Part shown: positions 35,799 to 45,648 of the stretch, one piece after another | How positions within the stretch are numbered: the first letter of the stretch is position 1 | How the letters are laid out: every line of letters begins with the position of its first letter | Notes under the pieces: generated by a model | What the model was told of the DNA's origin: nothing | Database searches by the model: none | The model's input: the letters and a program-made list of their open reading frames with translations, nothing else | Position numbers and translations under genes: made by a program | Assembly (NCBI RefSeq): GCF_000419765.1 | Contig: NZ_ATTQ01000005.1 | Coordinates: forward strand, 310,001-374,000 | DNA from: Rhizobium mongolense USDA 1844 | GTDB lineage: Bacteria; Pseudomonadota; Alphaproteobacteria; Rhizobiales; Rhizobiaceae | DNA length: 64,000 nt | Direction: 5' to 3'

Positions 35799-37244
35799 AT
35801 GACCGCTGAAACCATTCTTGCAAGCCTGCATCTTTCCGCGCCGGAGATCATCCTCGCGGTCGGCGCCCTTGTCCTGCTCATGATCGGCGTCTTTGCGGGC
35901 GAGCGGTCGGGCCGTATGGTGAGCGTTCTGGCGCTGATCCTGTTTGCGGCCTCTGCGCTATGGCTGATCTTCGTGCCGGGCGATGGCCTTGCTTACGGCG
36001 GCGTTTACCAGGCGGACGGTTTCTCCCGCTTCATGAAGATCACCGCGCTCGTCGGCTCCTTCGCAGCGCTCTTCATGTCGATCGGCCTTGCCAGGGAAAA
36101 CCAGCTCGACAAGTTCGAGTTCCCGGTCCTGCTGGTGCTCTGCACCCTCGGCATCTTGCTGATGATCTCGGCAAACGACCTGATCGCGCTCTATCTCGGT
36201 CTCGAGTTGCAATCGCTGGCGATCTACGTCGTGGCGGCGATCAACCGGGAGAACCTGAAGTCCACCGAAGCAGGCCTCAAGTATTTCGTTCTCGGCGCGC
36301 TTTCCTCGGGCTTGCTGCTTTACGGCATGTCGTTGGTCTACGGCTTCACCGGCCATACGCATTTCGACGATATCGCCCAGGCGCTTTCCGCCGAAGGTGC
36401 CCGCTCGCTTGGCCTGGTCTTCGGTCTGGTCTTCATCCTCGCAGGCATCGCCTTCAAGATCTCGGCGGTCCCCTTCCACATGTGGACGCCGGACGTCTAC
36501 GAAGGCGCGCCGACCCCGGTCACCGCCTTCCTGGCAAGCGCGCCGAAGGTTGCGGCCATGGCCATGATGACGCGCATCGTTATCACCGCCTTCCAGCCAG
36601 TCATTGCCGACTGGCAGCAGGTCGTGGTCTTCATCTCGATTGCCTCGATGCTGCTCGGCGCCTTTGCCGCCATCGGCCAGCGGAACATCAAGCGCCTGAT
36701 GGCCTACTCCTCGATCGGTCACATGGGCTATGCGCTCGTCGGGCTTGCCGCCGGCAACCAGACAGGCGTGACGGGCGTGATGCTTTACATGGTCATCTAT
36801 ATGGTCATGACGCTCGGCTCGTTTGCGATCATCATGTCGATGCGCCGCAAGGACGGCACGGTCGTCGAAGCTGTCGACGATCTCGCGGGTCTTTCCAGCA
36901 CGAACCCCTTCATGGCGACGGTGCTGACGATCCTGATGTTCTCGCTCGCCGGCATTCCGCCGCTTGCAGGCTTCTTCGCGAAGTATTTTGTCTTCGTCGC
37001 TGCCATCGAAGCCAAGCTCTATGCGCTCGCCATCATCGGCGTTCTCGCGTCGGTCGTCGGCGCTTACTATTATCTGCGTGTCATCAAGCTGATGTGGTTC
37101 GATGAAGCGACGGATGAGTTTGCCCGCGTTTCCGGCCCGCTTCGCCTCGTCTTCGGCCTTTCCGGCCTGTTCGTTCTTGCCTATGTCGTCATCGGTGGCC
37201 CGATCGGCGGTGCGGCCGAACTCGCGGCTGCGACGCTCTTTTGA
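35799..37244 (+). CDS. nuoN: NADH-quinone oxidoreductase subunit N
   Basis: This 481-residue antiporter-like subunit is the last nuo gene. Motifs include [38 protein letters not shown] and [19 protein letters not shown]. The ATG at 35799 (MTAETILAS) is preferred over upstream alternative codons; its ribosome site is weak, suggesting coupling to nuoM 18 nt upstream. Its stop overlaps birA (TGATG). Confidence 0.98.
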   Translation: MTAETILASLHLSAPEIILAVGALVLLMIGVFAGERSGRMVSVLALILFAASALWLIFVPGDGLAYGGVYQADGFSRFMKITALVGSFAALFMSIGLARENQLDKFEFPVLLVLCTLGILLMISANDLIALYLGLELQSLAIYVVAAINRENLKSTEAGLKYFVLGALSSGLLLYGMSLVYGFTGHTHFDDIAQALSAEGARSLGLVFGLVFILAGIAFKISAVPFHMWTPDVYEGAPTPVTAFLASAPKVAAMAMMTRIVITAFQPVIADWQQVVVFISIASMLLGAFAAIGQRNIKRLMAYSSIGHMGYALVGLAAGNQTGVTGVMLYMVIYMVMTLGSFAIIMSMRRKDGTVVEAVDDLAGLSSTNPFMATVLTILMFSLAGIPPLAGFFAKYFVFVAAIEAKLYALAIIGVLASVVGAYYYLRVIKLMWFDEATDEFARVSGPLRLVFGLSGLFVLAYVVIGGPIGGAAELAAATLF

Positions 37245-38008
37245 TGATGTTTCCCGTGCGGCGCCGGATATCGCTCGGCGATTTCCGGCACGAGGCGCTG
37301 TCGGAAACATCCTCCACCAACAGTGAATGCCTTGCCCGCGCCAGGGCAGGGGACGATGGTTTCCTGTGGGTGACTGCAGAGAAGCAGACCAGTGGCCGCG
37401 GCCGCCGCGGCCGCGCCTGGGCTTCGGAACGCGGCAATCTCTACGCTTCCCTTCTCTTGATCGATCCGGCGCCGATGGAGCGCGTTTCGTCGCTTCCGCT
37501 GGCAATCGCCATTGCCGTGCATCAGGCAATCCGCATGGTTCTGCCGCCTGGCGCAGCACCGCTTGAGGTGAAGTGGCCGAACGACATCCTGATCGGCCGC
37601 AGGAAGACCTGCGGAATCCTCGTCGAAGGTGAAAAGCTTGCAGATGAGCGCTACGCGCTGGTGATCGGGATCGGCATCAACGTCTCCCTCATGCCCGACA
37701 ATCCGCTCTACCCGGTGACCTGTCTGCGCCAAGAGGGAAGTACTGCCGCCCCCGAAGAACTCTTTGCCCATCTCTTCGCTTCAATGGCAGAGGTGCTCGA
37801 TATTTGGAACGAAGGACGAGGCGTTCGCGAGATCACCGCCCGTTGGCGGGATGTCGCCTGCGGCATCGGCGAGAAGATCACGGTCAATCTGCCGGACCGC
37901 TCGATTTCCGGACAATTCGCTGGGATTGATGATAATGGCTTGTTGATGCTCGAAACCGGTACGGGCAAGATGATGCAGATTGCCGCCGGGGATGTATTTT
38001 TTGGATAG
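37244..38008 (+). CDS. birA: Biotin-[acetyl-CoA-carboxylase] ligase (catalytic domain only)
   Basis: This 254-residue biotin protein ligase activates biotin with ATP and attaches it to the carboxyl carrier protein. The biotinyl-AMP loop is QTSGRGRRGRAW, with KWPNDILI and GILVEGE in the catalytic core and a small C-terminal beta domain (SISGQFAGIDDNGLLML). It lacks the N-terminal DNA-binding domain, so it is a group I enzyme and not a bio repressor. The ATG at 37244 overlaps the nuoN stop; a second ATG (37247) follows. It is translationally linked to the nuo operon. Confidence 0.96.
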   Translation: MMFPVRRRISLGDFRHEALSETSSTNSECLARARAGDDGFLWVTAEKQTSGRGRRGRAWASERGNLYASLLLIDPAPMERVSSLPLAIAIAVHQAIRMVLPPGAAPLEVKWPNDILIGRRKTCGILVEGEKLADERYALVIGIGINVSLMPDNPLYPVTCLRQEGSTAAPEELFAHLFASMAEVLDIWNEGRGVREITARWRDVACGIGEKITVNLPDRSISGQFAGIDDNGLLMLETGTGKMMQIAAGDVFFG

Positions 38009-38016
38009 TGGAGCTT

Positions 38017-39687
38017 ATGGCTAAGCAGGACGAACTGGTATTTCTGCCTTTGGGCGGTGTCGGCGAGATCGGCATGAATCTCGCGCTATACGGCTACGGC
38101 CCTGCAGATCACCGCCAGTGGATCATGGTCGATTGCGGCGTCACCTTCCCGGGTCCGGATCTTCCGGGCGTCGATCTGGTGCTGCCCGACATCCGCTTTC
38201 TCGCTGCCGAGCGCAAGAACCTCAAGGCGATCATCATCACGCATGCGCATGAGGATCACTACGGTGCACTGGCCGACCTCTGGCCGGGCCTGAATGTTCC
38301 CGTCTACGGCTCGCCCTTCACCGCGGGCCTGCTGGAAGCCAAGCGCAATTTCGAGAAGGATGCGATCGGCGAAGTGCCGGTGACGATCTTCAAGGCAGGC
38401 GATACGATCAATGCCGGTCCTTTCAGCATTGAAGGCGTGGCTGTCAATCACTCGATCCCCGAGCCGATGTCGCTGATGATCCGCACGCCGCTCGGCAATG
38501 TGATCCATACCGGCGACTGGAAGATCGACCATGAGCCGTCGCTCGGACCGCTGACCGACGAGACCCGCTTCCGCCAGCTCGGCGACGAGGGCGTGTTAGC
38601 GCTGATGTGTGACTCCACCAATGCGCTTCGCGACGGCGTTTCGCCGTCCGAAAAGGATGTTTCGGAAAGCCTGAGCAGGATCATCGAGAATGCTGAAGGC
38701 CGCGTGGCGGTCACCAGTTTCTCCTCGAATGTCGGCCGTATCCGCACCATTGCCGAGGCCGCTGAAGCCGCAGGCCGCGAAGTCTTGCTGCTCGGAAGCT
38801 CGCTGAAGCGCGTCGTCGATGTCTCCCGCGAGATCGGACTGATGGAAGGCGTCAAACCCTTCATCTCCGAGGACGAATACGGCTATATCCCGCGCGACAA
38901 GGTCGTGGTCATCCTGACCGGCAGCCAGGGCGAGCCGCGCGCGGCGCTTGCCAAGCTATCGCGCGACGAGATGCGCAACGTCGCACTCGCCGCCGGCGAT
39001 ATCGTCGTCTTCTCCTCCCGCGCCATCCCCGGCAACGAGAAGGCGATCCAGGATATCAAGAACGGCCTTACCGAGCAGGGCGTGCACGTCATCACCGACA
39101 ACGAAGCGCTGGTTCACGTCTCCGGCCATCCGCGCCGCAACGAGCTGCAGAAGATGTACGAGCTGACACGCCCGAAGATCGTCGTGCCCGTGCACGGCGA
39201 AGCGACGCATCTGACAGCTCACAAGGAACTGGCGGAGCAATCCGGTATCAGCATCGTGCCGCGCGTGCGCAACGGCGATATTCTGCGGCTTGCGCCCGGT
39301 CCGGTCGAGGTCATCGACGAGGCGCCGCACGGACGCATCTACAAGGACGGCATGCTCATCGGCGATTTCGACGAGATGGGTATCGGCGAGCGCAAGAAGC
39401 TCTCCTATGTCGGCCATGTCGCGGTCAGCCTCGTGATCGACAGCCGTTACGACATCGTTGGCGATCCCGATCTCGTGGCGATCGGCCTACCGGTCTATGA
39501 CGACGAGGGCGACGAGATGGAGGACACGCTCTTCGACGCCGTCGTTGGCGCTATCGAGAGCATCCCTCGCGCCCGCCGCAAGGACCTTGACATGATGCAG
39601 GAAGCGGTGCGCCGCGCGGTCCGCGCTGCAGCAAACCAGACCTGGGGCAAGAAGCCGATAGTCACGGCGTTCATCACAAAGGTCTGA
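38017..39687 (+). CDS. rnj: Ribonuclease J
   Basis: This 556-residue metallo-beta-lactamase/beta-CASP ribonuclease has combined endo- and 5'-exonuclease activity. The zinc-binding motif is THAHEDHYGAL, with later ligands in HTGDWKID and the beta-CASP SGHPRRNELQKMYE and VPVHGEATHL. Rhizobia rely on RNase J together with RNase E for rRNA and mRNA maturation. The ATG at 38017 follows GGAG; the birA stop is 9 nt upstream. The order nuoN-birA-rnj-mce is standard for the group. Confidence 0.97.
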   Translation: MAKQDELVFLPLGGVGEIGMNLALYGYGPADHRQWIMVDCGVTFPGPDLPGVDLVLPDIRFLAAERKNLKAIIITHAHEDHYGALADLWPGLNVPVYGSPFTAGLLEAKRNFEKDAIGEVPVTIFKAGDTINAGPFSIEGVAVNHSIPEPMSLMIRTPLGNVIHTGDWKIDHEPSLGPLTDETRFRQLGDEGVLALMCDSTNALRDGVSPSEKDVSESLSRIIENAEGRVAVTSFSSNVGRIRTIAEAAEAAGREVLLLGSSLKRVVDVSREIGLMEGVKPFISEDEYGYIPRDKVVVILTGSQGEPRAALAKLSRDEMRNVALAAGDIVVFSSRAIPGNEKAIQDIKNGLTEQGVHVITDNEALVHVSGHPRRNELQKMYELTRPKIVVPVHGEATHLTAHKELAEQSGISIVPRVRNGDILRLAPGPVEVIDEAPHGRIYKDGMLIGDFDEMGIGERKKLSYVGHVAVSLVIDSRYDIVGDPDLVAIGLPVYDDEGDEMEDTLFDAVVGAIESIPRARRKDLDMMQEAVRRAVRAAANQTWGKKPIVTAFITKV

Positions 39688-39690
39688 TCG

Positions 39691-40095
39691 ATGCTCGGCC
39701 GCGTCAACCACATCGCCATTGCCGTCCCCGACCTTGCCGCAGCAACGGCAGGCTACCGCGATACGCTGGGTGCCAGGGTCTCGCAGCCGCAAGCTTTACC
39801 TGAACATGGCGTCACCGTCGTCTTTGTCGAATTGCCGAACACCAAGGTCGAACTGCTGGAGCCGCTCGGCGAAAATTCTCCGATCGCCGCCTTCCTCGAA
39901 AAGAACCCTTCCGGCGGCATGCATCACATCTGCTACGAGGTTTTGGACATCCTTGCGGCGCGCGATCAACTCGCGAAATCGGGCGCGAGGGTGCTTGGAA
40001 GCGGCGAGCCGAAAACCGGGGCCCATGGAAAGCCGGTGCTCTTCCTGCATCCGAAGGACTTCTTCGGCACCCTGATCGAGCTGGAACAGGTTTGA
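39691..40095 (+). CDS. mce: Methylmalonyl-CoA epimerase
   Basis: This is a 134-residue vicinal-oxygen-chelate protein. Metal ligands fit His7 in VNHIAIAV, a His in GGMHHICYEV and Glu near the end in LIELEQ; the general base Glu lies in KVELLEPLG. It interconverts (R)- and (S)-methylmalonyl-CoA in propionate catabolism. It starts 4 nt after rnj and should be cotranscribed. Confidence 0.95.
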   Translation: MLGRVNHIAIAVPDLAAATAGYRDTLGARVSQPQALPEHGVTVVFVELPNTKVELLEPLGENSPIAAFLEKNPSGGMHHICYEVLDILAARDQLAKSGARVLGSGEPKTGAHGKPVLFLHPKDFFGTLIELEQV

Positions 40096-40216
40096 GGTAG
40101 GCTGCGGCAGAGTGACCTGACTGCGGAAGGGTCCGGATATGGGATTTGAGCTATCCACCATTCCGCTCTATAAGCGCGCCTGTTGCAATGTTTGCAAACG
40201 GCGTTAGGACACAGAC

Positions 40217-40492
40217 ATGCTGCAGATTTTTCTACAGGGCTTTGCCGTCTATTTCATCGTCTGGTGGATCACGCTTTTTGCCGTGCTGCCGATCGGCCTC
40301 CGCACGCAGGCGGAGGACAATGACGTGGTTCTTGGCACCGTTCCGAGCGCGCCGACGCGTTTTCGGGCGCTCTTCACATTCTCACTGACGACCGTCGTTT
40401 CGGCGCTCGTCTATGGCGCCTGGTATATCTCCTCGACCTATTTCGGCTGGGGTTTCGACGCCCTCCCGCAGATCGGCCCGAGCTTCCGATGA
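40217..40492 (+). CDS. DUF1467 family membrane protein
   Basis: This 91-residue protein has two transmembrane helices (LQIFLQGFAVYFIVWWITLFAVLPI and LTTVVSALVYGAWYISSTYF). Between them is the signature LPIGLRTQAEDNDVVLGT.PSAP of DUF1467. The family is alphaproteobacterial and of unknown function. It commonly lies before proS, as here. Confidence 0.93.
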   Translation: MLQIFLQGFAVYFIVWWITLFAVLPIGLRTQAEDNDVVLGTVPSAPTRFRALFTFSLTTVVSALVYGAWYISSTYFGWGFDALPQIGPSFR

Positions 40493-40502
40493 AATGGAGC
40501 TT

Positions 40503-40518
40503 TTGCTCAATCTTTGAG
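40503..40518 (+). terminator. Hairpin after the DUF1467 gene
   Basis: GCTCAA, TCT and TTGAGC form a short stem starting about 11 nt after the stop codon. It lacks a proper T-run, so its role as terminator is uncertain. Confidence 0.35.
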
Positions 40519-40652
40519 CATATGTAATCTTGCCGGAAAGCCGGAGCTGACGTACGGGCGTCATGGAAATGACGCAGAGAACTCACGCAACAGCAAGATC
40601 GCTTGCCGTTAGGTAAGACGAAGTGCCTTTCTGCGTCGAGTTAGGCTGGAAA

Positions 40653-40802
40653 AACCAAAAAAAAACAAGGCTGAAAGCCTTGTTTTAAGTATCGCGTGAT
40701 CTGTAACCGTTGCCGGGGCTGCGACGAGCGCGCCTAAGATCTGATCCTCCCAAGACTTGACCGCGAATTCGACAGGAATTTAATCTCCCTGCCTGTTTTG
40801 TG
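40653..40802 (-). ncRNA. Candidate small RNA before proS (alpha-r9/Smr9C-like by position)
   Basis: On the minus strand a strong terminator (AAAACAAGGCT, TTC loop, AGCCTTGTTTT, then a run of nine T) lies at 40686-40653. About 150 nt upstream are a -35 ATGACA (40836-40831), 17 bp and a -10-like TAGCTT (40813-40808). This predicts a transcript of about 150 nt opposite to both neighbours. In Sinorhizobium the Hfq-independent small RNA Smr9C (alpha-r9 family, about 149 nt) is, as I recall, encoded between a hypothetical gene and proS, the same position. Synteny and length are the basis; I cannot verify the sequence family here. Confidence 0.55.
40662..40686 (-). terminator. Terminator of the candidate small RNA
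   Basis: This perfect 11-bp stem with a 3-nt loop is followed on the minus strand by nine T residues; on the plus strand only four T follow, within the stem. The asymmetry argues that it mainly ends a minus-strand transcript. Confidence 0.85.
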
Positions 40803-40880
40803 AGCTAAAGCTAGCTCAAAGATTAAGCTTTGTCATCAGCTTTTTTTGCATTTTTGCTACACCTGAGAAAAAAATACCTG

Positions 40881-40909
40881 TTGACAAGATTTTGATGCAA
40901 ACCTTTAGA
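40881..40909 (+). promoter_or_regulatory. Putative sigma-70 promoter of proS
   Basis: TTGACA (40881-40886), a 17-bp spacer and TTTAGA (40904-40909) give a perfect -35 with a fair -10. Transcription would start near 40916, leaving a leader of about 170 nt before proS. Confidence 0.55.
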
Positions 40910-41084
40910 AATGCCCGCTTTTTTTCGCATAGGCTTTTTTCGGCCGCAAACTTGCGTCTACGATAGGCTGCTCGCGCGTCACGCGGGTTTCTTTCCGGCC
41001 GCGAAGCGGTTATGAACGCCCCGATATCAACGATTGCCGTCGATTCCGCATGAGAGCGGAATCCCAACTGCTCTGGAATCCGTC

Positions 41085-42407
41085 ATGCGTCTGTCCCGCT
41101 ATTTCATGCCCATCCTCAAGGAAAACCCCAAGGAGGCGGAAATCGTCTCTCACCGGCTGATGCTGCGCGCCGGCATGATCCGCCAGCAGTCGCAGGGCAT
41201 TTATTCTTGGCTGCCGCTCGGCAAGCGCGTTCTCGACAAGGTGAACTCCATTATCCGCGAGGAGCAGAATCGTAGCGGCGCGATCGAGCTTTCCATGCCG
41301 ACGCTGCAGTCCGCCGAGCTCTGGCAGGAGAGCGGGCGCTACGACGCCTATGGCAAGGAGATGCTGCGCATCAAGGACCGCCAGGACCGGCCGATGCTCT
41401 ATGGACCGACGAATGAGGAGATGGTGACCGATATCTTCCGTTCCTACGTCAAGTCCTACAAGAACCTGCCGCTTAACCTCTATCACATCCAGCTGAAGTT
41501 CCGCGACGAGATCCGCCCGCGTTTCGGCACCATGCGCTCGCGCGAGTTCATGATGAAGGATGCCTATTCCTTCGATCTGACGCGTGAGGGCGCCGAGCAC
41601 TCTTACAAGAAGATGTTCACGGCCTACCTGCGCACCTTCGACCGCCTGGGGCTGCGCGCCATTCCGATGCGCGCCGACACCGGTCCCATCGGGGGCGATC
41701 TCAGCCATGAATTCATCATCCTCGCGGAGACCGGCGAATCCGAAGTTTACAGCCACAAGGATTTCGTCAATTTCGATATCCCACCGGCCGATACCGATTT
41801 CGACGATGCCGCCGGCCTGAATGCGATTTTCGACAAGTGGACCTCTGTCTATGCAGCCACCTCGGAGATGCACGACGAAGCAGCGTTCAACGCCATCCCG
41901 GAAACCGAGCGTCTTTCGGCGCGCGGCATCGAAGTCGGCCACATCTTTTATTTCGGCACGAAATATTCCGAGCCGATGGGCGCCAAGGTGCAGGGGCCAG
42001 ATGGCAAGGAACACACTGTTCACATGGGTTCCTACGGCATCGGGCCGACACGCCTTGTTCCCGCCATCATCGAAGCATCGCATGACGACAACGGAATCAT
42101 CTGGCCGGCTTCTGTTGCGCCGTTCGATGCGATCGTGATCAACATGAAGGCGGGCGATGTCGCTTGCGATGCAGCTTGCGAGAAGATCTACGCGGCGCTT
42201 TCGAAGGCAGGCAAGGACGTTCTCTATGACGATACCGATGATCGCGCCGGAACGAAATTCGCCACCGCCGACCTGATCGGCATACCGATGCAGATCATCG
42301 CCGGCCCGCGCGCGGTCGCGAACGGCGAAGTGGAACTCAAGGACCGCAAGACCGGTGCCCGCGAAACGATGACGATCGACGCGGCGATCAACAAGCTCTT
42401 GGCGTAA
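41085..42407 (+). CDS. proS: Prolyl-tRNA synthetase (short alphaproteobacterial form)
   Basis: This 440-residue class II synthetase charges tRNA-Pro. Motif 2 ([26 protein letters not shown]) and motif 3 ([17 protein letters not shown]) are clear, followed by an anticodon-binding domain. It lacks the about 180-residue INS editing domain between motifs 2 and 3 found in E. coli ProS, as is usual for this class. The ATG at 41085 (MRLSRYFMP) matches the family start; upstream in-frame codons are untranslated leader. Confidence 0.97.
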   Translation: MRLSRYFMPILKENPKEAEIVSHRLMLRAGMIRQQSQGIYSWLPLGKRVLDKVNSIIREEQNRSGAIELSMPTLQSAELWQESGRYDAYGKEMLRIKDRQDRPMLYGPTNEEMVTDIFRSYVKSYKNLPLNLYHIQLKFRDEIRPRFGTMRSREFMMKDAYSFDLTREGAEHSYKKMFTAYLRTFDRLGLRAIPMRADTGPIGGDLSHEFIILAETGESEVYSHKDFVNFDIPPADTDFDDAAGLNAIFDKWTSVYAATSEMHDEAAFNAIPETERLSARGIEVGHIFYFGTKYSEPMGAKVQGPDGKEHTVHMGSYGIGPTRLVPAIIEASHDDNGIIWPASVAPFDAIVINMKAGDVACDAACEKIYAALSKAGKDVLYDDTDDRAGTKFATADLIGIPMQIIAGPRAVANGEVELKDRKTGARETMTIDAAINKLLA

Positions 42408-42424
42408 GGCCGAACGGAGGCGAA

Positions 42425-43732
42425 ATGGCAGATGCGGCGGTGGACCAGCGGGGTTCAAAATCCGGCTTCGGTCCGGCGGGCAGGCCATTTTCCGCCTTCG
42501 AACGCCTTGTGGCGTGGCGTTATCTGCGCGCCCGCCGCAAGGAAGCCTTCATCTCGGTCATCGCCGGCTTTTCCTTCGTCGGCATCATGCTGGGCGTCGC
42601 GACGCTGATCATCGTCATGGCGGTCATGAACGGTTTCCGCACCGAGCTGATCTCGCGCATTCTCGGCATCAACGGCCATATGATCGTGCAGCCGGTGGAC
42701 GGTCCTTTTACTGACTATGCGGCATTGACCGACAAGTTCGCGGCGGTGCCCGGGATCAGGATGGCGCTGCCGTTGGTCGAGGGCCAGACTCTGGCGTCGG
42801 GCCAGGCAGGTGCGGGAACCGGTGCCCTGGTGCGCGGCATCCGCGCCGAAGACCTGACCAAGCTCAAGACGGTTTCCGACAATATCAAGTCGGGAGACCT
42901 CGTCGGATTCGCTTCGGGGCAGGGCGTTCTTGTCGGTTCGCGCATGGCGGAGCAGCTCGGTCTGCAGGCAGGCGACACCATCACGCTGATTTCACCGGAA
43001 GGCGACGTGACGCCGATGGGCATCAATCCGCGGGTCAAATCCTACACGGTCTCCGGCATCTTCGAGATCGGCATGTCGGAATATGACGCGGCGATCATCT
43101 ATATGCCGCTTGAAGAGGCGCAGCTCTATTTCAATGCCGAGGGCCTCGTTCAGTCGATCGAACTCTTCGCCAACAATCCCGACGATATCGACAATCTCCG
43201 CCCCAAGGTGGAGGAAGCGGCAGGCCGTCAGATCGCCATCACCGATTGGCGCCAGCGCAACCAGACCTTCTTCTCCGCCCTGCAGGTGGAGCGCAATGTG
43301 ATGTTCATGATCCTGACGCTGATCGTTCTGGTCGCGGCGCTGAACATCATCTCCGGCCTTATCATGCTGGTGAAGGACAAGGGCAGCGATATCGCGATCC
43401 TGCGCACCATGGGCGCGACGTCCGGCGCCATCATGCGCATCTTCTTCATGACCGGTGCTGCGATCGGCATCGTCGGCACGATTGCCGGCGTGCTGCTCGG
43501 GGTCGTCGTCTGCATCAACATCGAATCGATCCGCCAGTTCTTCTCCTGGGTCACGGGCACTGTGCTCTTCAATCCGCAACTCTATTTCCTGAGCCAGCTG
43601 CCGGCCGAGATGAGTCTCGGCGAGACGGTGTCTGTCGTCGTCATGGCGCTGGTGCTCTCCTTTCTCGCGACCATTTTCCCCGCCTGGCGGGCCTCGCGGC
43701 TCGATCCGGTGCAGGCGCTCCGCTACGAATAA
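42425..43732 (+). CDS. lolC: Lipoprotein-releasing ABC transporter permease LolC/LolE
   Basis: This 435-residue permease has four transmembrane helices and a large periplasmic domain, the MacB/FtsX architecture. The N-terminal ERLVAWRYLRARRKEAFISVIAGFSFVGI and C-terminal PAWRASRLDPVQALRYE are family hallmarks. With LolD it extracts outer-membrane lipoproteins from the inner membrane. A single permease gene here suggests a homodimer rather than LolCE. GGAGGCG precedes the ATG, and it follows proS by 17 nt. Confidence 0.95.
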   Translation: MADAAVDQRGSKSGFGPAGRPFSAFERLVAWRYLRARRKEAFISVIAGFSFVGIMLGVATLIIVMAVMNGFRTELISRILGINGHMIVQPVDGPFTDYAALTDKFAAVPGIRMALPLVEGQTLASGQAGAGTGALVRGIRAEDLTKLKTVSDNIKSGDLVGFASGQGVLVGSRMAEQLGLQAGDTITLISPEGDVTPMGINPRVKSYTVSGIFEIGMSEYDAAIIYMPLEEAQLYFNAEGLVQSIELFANNPDDIDNLRPKVEEAAGRQIAITDWRQRNQTFFSALQVERNVMFMILTLIVLVAALNIISGLIMLVKDKGSDIAILRTMGATSGAIMRIFFMTGAAIGIVGTIAGVLLGVVVCINIESIRQFFSWVTGTVLFNPQLYFLSQLPAEMSLGETVSVVVMALVLSFLATIFPAWRASRLDPVQALRYE

Positions 43733-43747
43733 GGAATGCTGATTTCA

Positions 43748-44431
43748 ATGAAACGGAACGTCGTTCTCAAGCTTTCCGGCGTCGAGCGTCACTATGGCCA
43801 GGGCGATACCGTGCTCACCATTCTGAAGGGCGCAGATTTTACCCTCCACAGCGGCGAGATCGTCGCGCTGGTCGCTCCTTCGGGTACCGGCAAATCGACG
43901 CTGCTGCATGTCGCCGGCCTGCTGGAGCATCCGGACGGCGGCGAAGTCATCGTCAACGGTCAAGTCTGCGAAGGGCTGTCCGACGAGAAGCGCACGGCGA
44001 TCCGCCGCAGCGAGATTGGCTTCGTCTACCAGTTCCACCATCTCCTCCCGGAGTTTTCGGCCCTCGAAAACATCATGATGCCGCAGATGATTGCCGGTCT
44101 GCCGCGAAAGGAGGCCGGCGAACGCGCAAAGCAGCTGCTCGACTACATGCGCATCGGCCACCGCGCGAGCCATCGTCCCGGCGAGCTTTCGGGCGGCGAG
44201 CAGCAGCGGGTCGCGATTGCGCGCGCGGTTGCCAATGCGCCGACCGTGCTTCTCGCCGACGAGCCGACCGGGAACCTCGATCCCGAGACCGCCAGCTACG
44301 TGTTCGATGCGCTGGAGGCGCTCGTCCGCCAGTCCGGTCTTGCCGCGCTCATCGCCACTCATAACCACGAACTCGCCGGCCGCATGGACCGTCGCGTGAC
44401 CATCAGCGACGGTAAGGTTGTCGAGTTTTGA
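43748..44431 (+). CDS. lolD: Lipoprotein-releasing ABC transporter ATP-binding protein LolD
   Basis: This 227-residue ATPase of the LolCD complex has Walker [10 protein letters not shown] (in place of GxSGxGKS), signature LSGGEQQR and Walker [14 protein letters not shown] start at 43748 ([11 protein letters not shown]); the ATG at 43736 sits directly on its AAGGA and is less suitable. It follows lolC by 15 nt in the same operon as proS. Its stop abuts the convergent DUF5680 gene. Confidence 0.96.
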   Translation: MKRNVVLKLSGVERHYGQGDTVLTILKGADFTLHSGEIVALVAPSGTGKSTLLHVAGLLEHPDGGEVIVNGQVCEGLSDEKRTAIRRSEIGFVYQFHHLLPEFSALENIMMPQMIAGLPRKEAGERAKQLLDYMRIGHRASHRPGELSGGEQQRVAIARAVANAPTVLLADEPTGNLDPETASYVFDALEALVRQSGLAALIATHNHELAGRMDRRVTISDGKVVEF

Positions 44432-44896
44432 TTAGGGGCGGATGAGGCCGCCTCGGTAGTCCAGCTCGTAGGCTCTCCGCTCTGCAACGATGATCATTTC
44501 CCGTCCGCTGAAGTGATCGCAATCGCCGGTGCTGTGGTCGGCATAAAAGCCGAATGCATGCTCGAACTCCATGCCGCCCAGGAAGCGACTGTATTCGGCA
44601 TACATCGTCGAAAGCGCGGCCTTGATGACGGCGCCTGCCTTCTCTCCATCGATTAGCATCGGCTCGACAATGCGGCCGAAATAGTTCATGACCCAGACGG
44701 GCTCGCCGCCCAGCCACACGACTTCTTGTCCGGCGAAATCCGTTCCGCCGAAATAGCTGTCAAGATAGCGCCATTCTCCGCGCTCGTAGCCGATGTCGTG
44801 CGATCCGCTGCGGCAGGCGTCTAATTTTTTCCCGCCGCCGACATAGGTATTTGCCTTCGCTTCGACGATGAAGCCGTTCAATGCAGCAAGATTCAT
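44432..44896 (-). CDS. DUF5680 domain-containing protein
   Basis: This 154-residue cytosolic protein opens MNLAALNGFIVEAKANTYVG at 44896; the longer open frame upstream overlaps the next gene and has no support. Typical DUF5680 elements are HDIGYERGEWRYLDSYFGG, DFAGQEVVWLGGEPVWVMNYFG and a C-terminal unit with FSGREMIIVAERRAYELDYRGG. Members are of unknown function, often annotated near XRE regulators. Its stop touches that of lolD. Confidence 0.8.
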   Translation of the reverse strand: MNLAALNGFIVEAKANTYVGGGKKLDACRSGSHDIGYERGEWRYLDSYFGGTDFAGQEVVWLGGEPVWVMNYFGRIVEPMLIDGEKAGAVIKAALSTMYAEYSRFLGGMEFEHAFGFYADHSTGDCDHFSGREMIIVAERRAYELDYRGGLIRP

Positions 44897-44967
44897 GGCT
44901 CTCGGCCTCCCGCGCTGAAGCTCGCCCAAAAACGCTTGCGTGTAAAGAACAAAAGAAGAACTGGCGA

Positions 44968-45546
44968 CTATTGGCCGCAGATCGATCGACCGGTTTCGTC
45001 GCTCCACTGCTCGATGGTGATCACGCGAGGCGCGGCTTTCACGTCCTTTCCGTTCTTCTGCAACTTGCCGGTCAGCGCATTGTAGTCGCATGAACCGCCG
45101 GCACTGGGATCGAGCGTGTCGTAGTGATTGTGGGTGTAGCCCGCGACAACGAATTGCTTGTTGCGGTAGGCAAGCGTCAGCGTCAGGTCCCAACGCTCGC
45201 GGCCGATCGCGCTGTTTTGGGCATGGACGGCAATGGAGGATTTGCCGGCAGCCTTGATCGTGGGCTCTTGGCCAAAGGCGCCGTCTGCATCCGTGATGCC
45301 CCAGATCTTGCTGGGCGCGCTTGCCGAAAGCCTGAGCAGTTCGTGGTCGGTGTCACGCAGATAGATGTAGATGCCGATCTGCTCTTTTCTCTCGGCGTCG
45401 GCCGGTGCGACGAGGATGGCCAGATCCAGCTTGCCGTCGCCGTTCCAATCTCCGGTCGCGCCATCGACGATGGCACCAGGGTCTATGTCCGCAGCCGACG
45501 TCGCCGTTGCGACGAGAATGGCGATCAATGCGATGACAGCCCTCAT
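44968..45546 (-). CDS. Secreted hypothetical protein with FG-GAP/VCBS-like calcium-loop motif
   Basis: This 192-residue protein starts MRAVIALIAILVATATSAAD, a signal peptide with cleavage after TSA. Early in the mature part, GDWNGDGKLDLAILV is a DxNxDGxxD loop typical of VCBS/EF-hand-like calcium sites in FG-GAP proteins. The remainder is beta-rich (WDLTLTLAYRNKQFVVAGYTHN) and two late Cys (SCDY and ICGQ) may form a disulfide. Periplasmic location is inferred; function is unknown. AGGAGAATT precedes its ATG. Confidence 0.85.
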   Translation of the reverse strand: MRAVIALIAILVATATSAADIDPGAIVDGATGDWNGDGKLDLAILVAPADAERKEQIGIYIYLRDTDHELLRLSASAPSKIWGITDADGAFGQEPTIKAAGKSSIAVHAQNSAIGRERWDLTLTLAYRNKQFVVAGYTHNHYDTLDPSAGGSCDYNALTGKLQKNGKDVKAAPRVITIEQWSDETGRSICGQ

Positions 45547-45648
45547 AATTCTCCTCCGATTCCGCCGTTAACTATGCGCAAATGATTCCTGTTGACAACA
45601 GAACAATAGCGGAACAAAGTGGAAACATAACGAGTAAAGGAGAGCCCG

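Larger units (their letters stand above)
40493..41084. other. Long intergenic region before proS
   Basis: No protein gene is visible. It contains a GCTCAA/TTGAGC hairpin at 40503, a GCGTCAT/ATGACGC hairpin near 40559, the candidate small RNA (40653-40802), a palindromic GAGCTAAAGCTAGCTC (40802-40817) and the putative proS promoter at 40881. The A/T-rich block 40830-40940 stands out from the surrounding GC content. Confidence 0.6.
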
